A stretch of 64,000 nt of DNA. It comes from Chromohalobacter nigrandesensis (GTDB lineage: Bacteria; Pseudomonadota; Gammaproteobacteria; Pseudomonadales; Halomonadaceae). Where the stretch lies: the NCBI RefSeq assembly GCF_023061285.1, contig NZ_JAKGAM010000001.1, positions 434,001 through 498,000 on the forward strand. Direction: 5' to 3'. The notes beneath the pieces were generated by a model. The model made no database searches. It saw only the letters and a list, made by a program, of their open reading frames with translations, and was not told where the DNA came from. The first letter of the stretch is position 1, and every line of letters starts with the position of its first letter. The position numbers were made by a program, and so were the translations under genes. Shown in pieces: positions 54,301 through 62,002 of this stretch.

Positions 54301-56171
54301 TCACCACGGTGCTCGAGGGTGAAGTCATGAATCCAGTAGGCCTGATCGGGGCACTCGATCTCGTAGGGACGTTCGCTGATCACCCGAAGCCCCAGGTTTT
54401 CGAGCACCGGCAGCACATCGGAGAGCGGAATGGGCTGACCCGCATGAAACAACTTGAGGTTGACCCCGTCGATGTTCTTCTCGACCAGCCGATAAAGACT
54501 CAGGCTGATCGGCATGTTGGCATTCAATTCGCCGAGATGATGAATGTCGTAGACGGCGGTGCGCGCCGAGAAATCATCACGATAGCTGCTGGGAAACGCC
54601 TCACGATATTGCTGCATCAGGCGATTGGCCTGTTCCTCCCCGTAGCCTTCGACCATCGCCGTGTGAAGATCGTCCCGCCAGCTACGCGAAAGCGCCACGA
54701 GCTTCTTCTCCAGACGTCGTATATCGTATTCGGCCGGACGCTCGCCGTTGAAGCGCAGGATGAACTGGATCCGTGCCAGCACCGACTCTGAGAGATAGGT
54801 ATTGAAATCGCCGAAGGTCGCATCGAGCTCTTCGCAGAGCAGATTCTGGATACGTACGCGCAACTCGGTGGAGAACACATCACGCGGCACGAACGCCAGG
54901 CACGAATAGAACTTGCCGAAACGGTCCTCACGAATGAACAGACGCGCCTTGCGCCGTTCACGGATATTGAGGATCCCGAAAGCCGTCTTCGCCAGCTCGT
55001 CGGTATCGATCTGAAACAGGTCATCACGCGGATAGACCTCGAGGATCTGCGTTAGCTTATTGCCATCATGCCCCTTGGGATTGACACCTGCGACGTCGAT
55101 AACGGTCTCGATCTTCTTGCGTAGCACCGGTACGTTACGCGGCGACTCATTGTAGACCGTCGAGGTATAAAGCCCCAGAAAACGCCGCTCGCCAATGACG
55201 CGACCATCCTTGTCGTAGCGATCGACGGAGATGTAATCCGGATAGGCGGGACGATGCACGCGCGCATGATAGGCGCTCTTGGCGAAGGACAGAAGCTCCG
55301 GCACCAGCACATACTGATCTTCCTCGACGCCCTCGTCGGTACTGATGCGCTCGCGATAACGCGGCTGGTCGAGCTTGAAAACGCCCAGCTCGCTCTTGGG
55401 TATCTGGCGCAGATGGTCCTGGCCATCTTCCTGCAAGACCTCGTATTCGTCATAGCCCAGGAAGGTGAAATGATCCTCGAGCAGCCACTCGAGAAAGGCG
55501 ATGGCTTCCTTGTGGTCATCGGCCTTGACCTGTTTCGGTCGCTGCGCCTTGAGTTCCTTGATCGCCTCGCGCACCCGCTCACGCATGGGATCGAAATCTT
55601 CCACCGCCACACGTACGTCGCGCAGTACCTCCTCGAGGCTGGCGTGAAGGTCGTTCAGCGTCGCCGGGTCGGAATGGCGGTCGACCTCGACCAGAATAAT
55701 CGACTCGCGCGCCGCCGGTGCATCCTTGGCCTGGCTCGAGGTCACGCGCTTGAGATGATGCTTGGCATCGCGCTCCACCGCCAGCACAGCGTTGTGGATC
55801 GCGTGCACGGTCAGCCCGCGGCGGTTTAGCTCGATGCGCACCGAGTCGACGAGAAACGGCATGTCTTCGTGCAGTACGGCCACGACGGTATGCGGCGACT
55901 GCCAGCCATGTTCCTCGAAATCGGCGTTGAAGACGCGCACCTTGGCTTCGCTGGGATCGTGGGTCTGCATGAAATGCCACGCCGACAATGTCGCGCCGTA
56001 GATATCATCCAGACCGCGCTCGGCGGCTTCTTCGAACGGCGCCGAGGCATACAGGTCCTCGGCGAAAGCAGCGATCTGCTCCACCTTGTCGTGGGGCAGG
56101 CGCTTGGCCAGTTGTTCCTTGAGCTGGGCGAGGAAATCTTCCTTACCCTCGATCGCGACGTGTTGCATCAA
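51330..56171 (-). CDS. gdhB: NAD-dependent glutamate dehydrogenase, GDH180 type
   Basis: 1613-aa enzyme of the large proteobacterial NAD-GDH class, converting glutamate to 2-oxoglutarate and ammonium, mainly catabolic. A long N-terminal regulatory region (about 1-700, with ACT-like segments) precedes the catalytic core. There [20 protein letters not shown] and [15 protein letters not shown] mark the substrate site, and [25 protein letters not shown] and [17 protein letters not shown] mark the nucleotide domain. A helical C-terminal domain follows. Length is typical. Monocistronic with a hairpin at the end. Confidence 0.95.
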   Translation of the reverse strand: [1613 protein letters not shown]

Positions 56172-56341
56172 GCACCTCGGCTACGACCGGCCACCCTTCA
56201 CGGCGACCGATGAATGATTCCTCGGCGGCACGCACGCGTATTGCGTGTACCACCACGATGGCACGAGCTTACGCCTATCGCGCGTCAAGCCCCATCAATG
56301 TGACGCACCCTCATGGCGTATGCCAGTTGTGCATGGGCTTG

Positions 56342-57463
56342 TCATGCGCTCGCTGGCGCTTCCCGGCGCTCCAGCAGCACGCCACATTCGCAGTGGTCGG
56401 TATACGGGAACTGATCGAACAATGCGAAACGCGTCACGGCATGGGTCGCACTCAATGTCTCGAGGTTCGCCTCGAGCGTGTTCGGGTTACAGGAAATATA
56501 GACGATACGCGAATAGGCCTTGAGCTGCTCGCAGCTATGCGCATCGAGCCCAGCCCTCGGCGGGTCGACCAGCGCCGTGGTGAAGGCATGCTCGTCGAGC
56601 GCCAGCGCTGCCACGCGCCGCCCGCTTTTCTCGCCGGCCAGAGCTTCGCTGAATTCCTCGGCGGACATCCTCGCCACCACAGCGTTGACCACGCCATTGG
56701 CCTCGAGATTGACGTTGGCCGAGGCCACCGAGGTCCGCGAGATTTCGGTGGCCACCACGCGGCGAAAGTTCTCGGCCAGTGCAATCGTGAAATTGCCATT
56801 GCCGCAATAGAACTCCACCAGATCGCCATCACGGCTCTCGCGGGTCACATCCCGCGCCCACCCCAGCATCGACCGGCAAATCGCCGCATTGGGCTGGGTG
56901 AAACTGTTCTCCACCTGCTGATAGACGAAGTCGCGACCTTCGACGTTCAGCCGCTCCCAGACATGATCGCGTTCGAGTACCAGACGCTGCTTGCGTGCCC
57001 GGCCGATGATCGATACGTCCAAGGCTTCCTGCAACGCTCGTGCTTCTTGTTCCCAAGCTTCGTCGAGTTGGCGGTGATAGATCAAGGTCACCAACGCCTC
57101 ACCACTCAGCGTGGTCAAGAATTCGACCTGGAACAACTTGCGCCGCAAGGTATCGCTGGCCAACAGCGCATCGCGCAGGACCGGCATGAGCGCATTGATG
57201 CGCTCGCCCGCCACCGGATAATCGTCCAGGCGTACGACCTCCTTGCGCTTGGGATCGGCAGGGTCGACCTCGAACATGGCATAGAACAGATCATCGCCGT
57301 CATGCCAGATACGAAACTCGCAGCGTTGCCGATAATGACGCGGCGGCGAGGGAAACACCTCCAGCGGCGGTGGAGAGAAGCGCGCGAATTGCGCCGTAAT
57401 GCGCTCGCGTTTGGTGTCGAGCTGGGACTCATAACGTTCGGGGTCGACGACGGGTACGGCCAC
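56342..57463 (-). CDS. trmA: tRNA (uracil-5-)-methyltransferase TrmA
   Basis: 373-aa enzyme that makes m5U54 in the T-loop of tRNAs. GTG 57463 is chosen because AAAGGAG lies 6 bp upstream and the length then fits E. coli TrmA (366 aa). SAM-binding FYCGNGNFTIALAENFRRV, catalytic Cys in YISCNPNTLEANL, and the TrmA-specific RCEFRIWHDGDDLFYAMFE at the N-terminus, then DPPRAGLDAHS. All expected residues are present. Confidence 0.95.
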   Translation of the reverse strand: MAVPVVDPERYESQLDTKRERITAQFARFSPPPLEVFPSPPRHYRQRCEFRIWHDGDDLFYAMFEVDPADPKRKEVVRLDDYPVAGERINALMPVLRDALLASDTLRRKLFQVEFLTTLSGEALVTLIYHRQLDEAWEQEARALQEALDVSIIGRARKQRLVLERDHVWERLNVEGRDFVYQQVENSFTQPNAAICRSMLGWARDVTRESRDGDLVEFYCGNGNFTIALAENFRRVVATEISRTSVASANVNLEANGVVNAVVARMSAEEFSEALAGEKSGRRVAALALDEHAFTTALVDPPRAGLDAHSCEQLKAYSRIVYISCNPNTLEANLETLSATHAVTRFALFDQFPYTDHCECGVLLERREAPASA

Positions 57464-57521
57464 GAAAACTCCTTTCAGCAAAAACTCGCGATGTCGCCGC
57501 AGCGACACCGTCACATGGAAA

Positions 57522-58334
57522 TCAGAAGGTTAAAACAGTGTCAGGCAATGCCAAAGAGTACGGTGCACTGAAGCCGTATCCCGCCAGGGTGCATGCCAGG
57601 CCCGCTTGTTGCGCCGCGCTGGCCCAGCTCGCGTCGCTGGCCGGCGTATCACGCCAGAGTTTAGAAGCGACCTGCGGAACGACCTGCGCCACACGACGCG
57701 CGATGGCGTCGCCGGAATCGATCCACACGATTTCGCGCGGCGCATGCCGCTCGAGGGCCTCTCGCAGCAGCGGAAAGTGCGTGCATCCCAGCACCACGGT
57801 ATCGAGCCGCGGCGCTTCCCATAACGGCGCCAGGCTCGCGGCGATGACCGCATCGTCCCACGGCATCCCGGTCAGGACGCGTTCGGCCTGCGCAACCAAA
57901 GGATCGGCGGCCAGCCTCACTACCGTGCAATCCGGCGCGAACTCATCGATCAAACGCTGCGTATAAGGACGCGACACCGTCGCCGAGGTCGCCAGTAACC
58001 CGAACACGCCGCTGCGTGAGGCATGGGCCGCCGGCTTGATCGCCGGCACGGTCCCGATCACCGGAATACTCAGGCTCTCGCGCAAGGCGTTTAGCGCCAA
58101 GGTGCTGGCCGTATTGCAGGCCACTACCAGGGCGCGCGCGCCACTCGCCGCCACCGCCGCGCGACACACCGCGACGATCCGCGCCACCAGCCAGTCATCG
58201 GGCTTGGTGCCGTACGGCAACGCGGCGTTGTCACACACATACGCCAGCGGTGCGCCGGGCAGGTGCGCGCGCAAGGCGCCCACCACTGAGAGCCCGCCGA
58301 CGCCCGAGTCGAAGATCAGAATCGGCGCCGTCAT
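57522..58334 (-). CDS. murI: Glutamate racemase
   Basis: 270-aa racemase supplying D-glutamate for peptidoglycan. Active-site residues are intact: DSGVGGLSV (Asp/Ser, about 9-17), the first catalytic Cys in LVVACNTASTLAL and the second in VLGCTHFPLLREAL. Its ATG overlaps the stop of the upstream LysR gene by 4 bp, an unusual coupling of cell-wall synthesis to a regulator. Confidence 0.95.
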   Translation of the reverse strand: MTAPILIFDSGVGGLSVVGALRAHLPGAPLAYVCDNAALPYGTKPDDWLVARIVAVCRAAVAASGARALVVACNTASTLALNALRESLSIPVIGTVPAIKPAAHASRSGVFGLLATSATVSRPYTQRLIDEFAPDCTVVRLAADPLVAQAERVLTGMPWDDAVIAASLAPLWEAPRLDTVVLGCTHFPLLREALERHAPREIVWIDSGDAIARRVAQVVPQVASKLWRDTPASDASWASAAQQAGLACTLAGYGFSAPYSLALPDTVLTF

Positions 58335-59224
58335 GCGCGAGTCTCCGCGAAGTGCTCAAGCAACGTATCCACCAAGGCCCGCAGGCGCGCGGGGATGAAT
58401 TCACGTTCGGCATACAACAGGTGGACACTGATCGGCGCCACGCTGAACTCGTCCAACACGCGAACCAGCCGCCCGGCTTCGACTTCCGGTTCACCCAGGA
58501 ACGCCGGTTTGTAGACCAGCCCCATGCCGCGTATCGCCGCCTCGGTCAGAGCGCGGCCGTTGTTGCAGGCCATGACCGGGCGGATGCGCACCCGGAGAGG
58601 CGCTCCATCGACCTGGAAGTGCCAATAGTGCCCTTCGCGCGCCAGGCTGTAGTGCAGACAGCGATGCCCACGCAGCTCGGCAGGATGCGTCGGCGTCCCA
58701 TGCCGCGCCAGATACTCCGGCGCGGCGTAAACATGACGTGGCATGTCCATTAACGGCCGCGCGATCAGGCTGGAATCTTCCAGCTCGCCGATACGCACCA
58801 CCAGATCGAAGTCCTCAGCCACCGGATCGACACGGCGATCCTCGAGAACGACATCGAGCATTACCGCCGGATGGCGGCGCTCGAATGCCTGCAAGGCGGG
58901 CATCAACGCACGCACGCCGAAATCCAGCGGTGCGGAAAGCCGTAACCGGCCACGCACTTCACCGCGCTGCTCGCCGAGACCGGCTTCCAATTCCTGCAGC
59001 TCGTCGAGCAGACGACTCGCCCCATTGAGATAACGTTCGCCCTCGGCGGTCAGTTGCAAGCGCCGCGTGGTACGCGTCAGCAAGCGTACCCCCAGACTGG
59101 CCTCCAGCTTGGCGATGTGCTTGCTGACCATGGCATTGGAGAGTTCCAGCTTGCGCGCCCCTCCGGCGAAACTGCCAGCCTCGACGACCGCGCGAAAGGT
59201 GTACATCGCCTGCAGGCGGTCCAT
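58331..59224 (-). CDS. LysR-family transcriptional regulator
   Basis: 297-aa LysR regulator. Winged helix at 1-65 (MDRLQAMYTFRAVVEAGSFA, then ARKLELSNAMVSKHIAKLEA, then SLGVRLLTRTTRRLQLTAEG), followed by the effector domain of the DsdC/GcvA-like group (RLRLSAPLDFGVRALMPAL; DLVVRIGELEDSSLIARPL). It sits upstream of and overlapping murI, and divergent to umuDC with a 130-bp gap. Target genes unknown. Confidence 0.92.
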   Translation of the reverse strand: MDRLQAMYTFRAVVEAGSFAGGARKLELSNAMVSKHIAKLEASLGVRLLTRTTRRLQLTAEGERYLNGASRLLDELQELEAGLGEQRGEVRGRLRLSAPLDFGVRALMPALQAFERRHPAVMLDVVLEDRRVDPVAEDFDLVVRIGELEDSSLIARPLMDMPRHVYAAPEYLARHGTPTHPAELRGHRCLHYSLAREGHYWHFQVDGAPLRVRIRPVMACNNGRALTEAAIRGMGLVYKPAFLGEPEVEAGRLVRVLDEFSVAPISVHLLYAEREFIPARLRALVDTLLEHFAETRA

Positions 59225-59305
59225 ACGACTTCCTCGAAAACGCGTGCATTCATTCTACCTTACCCGCCCAAGGGATGAGATGCCTCGACTTGCCTCGAAG
59301 AAAAA

Positions 59306-59325
59306 TACTGGTTATTTTTACAGTA
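59306..59325 (+). promoter_or_regulatory. LexA (SOS) box upstream of umuDC
   Basis: TACTG-N10-CAGTA (TACTGGTTATTTTTACAGTA), matching the gammaproteobacterial SOS box CTG-N10-CAG with symmetric flanks, 28 bp before the umuD start. Confidence 0.88.
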
Positions 59326-59353
59326 TTCGTCATTTCGTTTTCGAGGTTCCGCC

Positions 59354-59818
59354 ATGTCCATGACGCCTATCGCTCTTGCCGCATCGACCTCGGCGCCCGC
59401 ATCGGGCGATACCCTGACACGCGGCGCCAGCGGCTTCCCCTCCCCGGCCGACGACTACCGAGAAGCCCCGCTGGATCTACATCACCACCTGGTGCGTCGC
59501 CCGGCCTCGACGTTCTTCATGCGCCTGGAGGGCGATGACCACCGCCACGCCGGCCTGTATCACGGCGACTTGCTGGTGATCGACCGCGCCATTTCACCGC
59601 GCCCCGGGCATTGGCTGGTCGTGGTCATCGACGGCGAGCTGAGCGTGTTGCGCCTAGAGCGCCGCGAGGCCCGGCTGTATCTCGCGCCGTCACGCCCCGG
59701 CCTGGCGAGGATGCCCTTCGAGGCCGATGACGACCGCTTGTGGGGCGTCATCTGCTACGCCATTCACGCCTTGCCCGCCACGGGCGAGGAACCGGCTTCT
59801 CCCTCATGTTCGCGCTGA
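59354..59818 (+). CDS. umuD: UmuD-like protein lacking the Ser-Lys catalytic dyad
   Basis: 154-aa UmuD homologue upstream of umuC. The UmuD frame is clear: GFPSPADDY (self-cleavage region, here S26-G27), DLHHHLVRRPASTFFMRLEG, GDLLVIDRAISPRPG and LWGVICYAIHAL. However, the serine nucleophile of the usual GDSM motif is Asp (G60-D61-D62-H63), and the catalytic Lys of ...TVKKL is Leu (V98-L99-R100). It should therefore be unable to cleave itself to UmuD'. The gene is otherwise intact, has a GAGG site and lies behind a LexA box. Confidence 0.88.
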   Translation: MSMTPIALAASTSAPASGDTLTRGASGFPSPADDYREAPLDLHHHLVRRPASTFFMRLEGDDHRHAGLYHGDLLVIDRAISPRPGHWLVVVIDGELSVLRLERREARLYLAPSRPGLARMPFEADDDRLWGVICYAIHALPATGEEPASPSCSR

Positions 59819-61065
59819 TCGACTGCAACAACTTCTATGCTGCCTGCGAGCGCCTGTTCGAGCCGCGCCTGGAGGGCGTTCCGGTGGGCGTTCTATCCAA
59901 CAACGACGGCTGTGTCATCGCGCGTTCCGAGGAGTTCAAGGCGCTCGAAATACCCATGGGCATCCCCACCCACAAGATCGAGCCGGCACTGCGGCGTCGC
60001 GTGGTGTTGAAGTCCTCCAACTACACGCTTTACGGCGATCTCTCGGCACGCGCGCAGCAGGTCCTGGCGCGTCAGGTCCCCACGCTGGAGCCTTATTCCA
60101 TCGACGAGTGTTTCCTCGATCTACGCGGCATGCAGGAAGACTGGCACGCTCTGGGCGCGCGCCTGGTACGTAGCGTGATGCGAGAAGTAGGGCTGCCGGT
60201 CTCCATCGGCATCGCCCCGACACGTACCCTGGCCAAACTCGCCAACCGACAGGCCAAGGCACAGTCGAGTCGCCCCCAGGTGTGTGTCTGGACGCATGCC
60301 GACGCCCCCGAATTGAGGACGTACCTGAAGCGGCTATCGCCGCGCGAGGTGTGGGGCGTAGGCGAACGGCTCAACGCGCGCCTGGCCGGCATCGGTGTGC
60401 TCACCGCCGCCGCGCTGCGCGAGACACCCAACAGCGAACTACGGCGTCATTTCAGCGTGGTGCTGGCGCGCACCGCCGCCGAACTCAACGGCTATCCCTG
60501 CCTGTCGATGAGCGACCTGGAAACCCCGCGCCGCAGCATTCTCTGCTCGCGCTCGTTCGGGCGCCCCCTGCGCGACCGTGCCGCCCTCGCCGGTGCCTTG
60601 CGCCATCACTGCCAACGCGCCGGCGAAAAGCTGCGACGCGACGCCATGCAAGCCTCGGCCATCGGCGTCTATCTGCGCACCAATCCACATCACGACACGC
60701 CCTATCATCACGCCTGCGAGTGGACCGCACTGCCCTTTCCAAGTGCTGACACGCAGCAGCTCAACCGCGCGGCGCAACGTCTTCTCGCGCGCTTATGGCA
60801 GCCACTGGCGTATCAGAAGCTCGGGGTGATGCTCAGCGACCTGGCCCCGCGCCAACAAAGCCAGACGACGCTCTTCGATGGCGCCGAGCCAGCCCGGCAA
60901 GAGGCGCTGATGCACGTCTGGGACACGATCCGCGCCCGCTACGGCCGTCAGGCGCTGACCCTAGGTCCGCAGCCCGCCGATGCCTCCTGGCAGATGAACA
61001 GTGCCTACCGCTCGGCATGCTACACAACACGCTGGGATGAACTACCCCATGTGCGCGCCCGATAA
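59806..61065 (+). CDS. umuC: DNA polymerase V catalytic subunit UmuC
   Basis: 419-aa Y-family translesion polymerase. From ATG 59806: MFALIDCNNFYAACERLFEP (first metal-binding Asp and steric-gate Tyr region), YSIDECFLDL (catalytic SIDE, about residues 100-109), helix-hairpin-helix VWGVGERLNARL, the little-finger domain, and a beta-clamp-type motif QTTLF about 50 residues before the end. It overlaps umuD by 13 bp, so translation is coupled, and shares its LexA box. Polymerase V normally needs two UmuD' per UmuC, which the partner here seems unable to supply. Confidence 0.95.
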   Translation: MFALIDCNNFYAACERLFEPRLEGVPVGVLSNNDGCVIARSEEFKALEIPMGIPTHKIEPALRRRVVLKSSNYTLYGDLSARAQQVLARQVPTLEPYSIDECFLDLRGMQEDWHALGARLVRSVMREVGLPVSIGIAPTRTLAKLANRQAKAQSSRPQVCVWTHADAPELRTYLKRLSPREVWGVGERLNARLAGIGVLTAAALRETPNSELRRHFSVVLARTAAELNGYPCLSMSDLETPRRSILCSRSFGRPLRDRAALAGALRHHCQRAGEKLRRDAMQASAIGVYLRTNPHHDTPYHHACEWTALPFPSADTQQLNRAAQRLLARLWQPLAYQKLGVMLSDLAPRQQSQTTLFDGAEPARQEALMHVWDTIRARYGRQALTLGPQPADASWQMNSAYRSACYTTRWDELPHVRAR

Positions 61066-61094
61066 CCACGATGACGTTCACGTGGCGGCATAGC

Positions 61095-61646
61095 TCAACT
61101 CAACGGCGAAGGCGCTTCACGGAATTCGGCGTAAAGCTCCGGATAGCCTTCCTGCAGACGCGCCAGCTCGGCTTCGGCCCCTTCCGGCAGTGCCTTGGCC
61201 AACCGATCCAGGTCGTCTTCGTCGAAGTGCTCGCGGATCAACGGGAACAATTCCTCGCGCTCACCGCGCAGATAAGCCCGATGCGCTTCGAGATAGGCTT
61301 TGAGATCTTCGCTGAAGCGGTCCATGGGTACTACCGCATCCATCAGGATCATGTCGAGATCCTGGGAGAGTTTCGCCAGGCGTTCATTGAGCGCCCGGTA
61401 ATCCTCGGACAACCGCTGGCACAGCACGTCGGCTTGCGGCGCCCGCGTATTCAACTGCTCGGTGCACATGCGTTCCAGCGGTTCGGTGAACCCACTCATG
61501 TAGTCGAGGATGTAATCAACGACCTCGCGTATCAGTTGAAAATTGGGGCGCTCACCTTCCGCCAGGGTCTTCTGCTTGAGCTGCAACACGTGCAGCAGAC
61601 GCGCCATGTTGGCGTGGTCTTGGCGCAGTTGGGTCAGCATGGGCAT
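61095..61646 (-). CDS. Hemerythrin-fold protein with degenerate iron site
   Basis: 183-aa all-helical protein with the length and spacing of bacterial hemerythrin (HHE) proteins: LRQDHANMARLLHVLQ at the start and YLEAHRAYLRGEREELFP near residues 118-135. The ligand motifs are damaged. The usual HHPKED segment reads TEPLER (54-59), the third-helix EH reads EDY (81-83) and the fourth-helix HxxxE position has Tyr (Y125). Only H11, H122 and some Glu remain. It probably does not hold a di-iron centre. Single gene, convergent to umuDC. Confidence 0.8.
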   Translation of the reverse strand: MPMLTQLRQDHANMARLLHVLQLKQKTLAEGERPNFQLIREVVDYILDYMSGFTEPLERMCTEQLNTRAPQADVLCQRLSEDYRALNERLAKLSQDLDMILMDAVVPMDRFSEDLKAYLEAHRAYLRGEREELFPLIREHFDEDDLDRLAKALPEGAEAELARLQEGYPELYAEFREAPSPLS

Positions 61647-62002
61647 GTACAGGCCTCCTTTGCTGTCGAAGCATGGCAGCGCGGGGTATCCGGCAGCCTT
61701 GTTTGCCAGTCTAGTCGAGGACTTTCACCTTCCCCGACGGGAAACACCCCACTGGGACTCGAATGTTTTACCCTAGCGGGTATGACAAGATTACGCCTGT
61801 TGGCCGAAAGTCTAAAAACGGTTTTTGGCGACTCGACCCAGAGGGTCGTTACAAAACAGGCGAACGAAGACAAAACAAGGCAAAATTGGCCGAAAACACG
61901 GAGTTTACATGGGGTAAATGAGTATTTTTAGGCCGATTTTAACGCCGGATTGTCGAGTGCAGCCCTTTTGTAAACACCCTCTCACCCACCGGTGGCATAC
62001 AC
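61647..62002. other. Gap with palindromic repeat upstream of rarA
   Basis: About 355 bp without a gene. Contains a short hairpin CGACCC-AGA-GGGTCG (61834-61848) and the larger inverted-repeat element at 61877-61946, listed separately. Confidence 0.6.
61877..61946. repeat. Nested imperfect palindrome (REP-like element)
   Basis: Outer arms AAAATTGGCC (61882-61891) and GGCCGATTTT (61931-61940) pair with one mismatch; inner arms GTTTAC (61903-61908) and GTAAAT (61914-61919) pair with one mismatch. The form recalls dispersed intergenic palindromes of gammaproteobacteria; only one copy is in the window. Confidence 0.55.
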
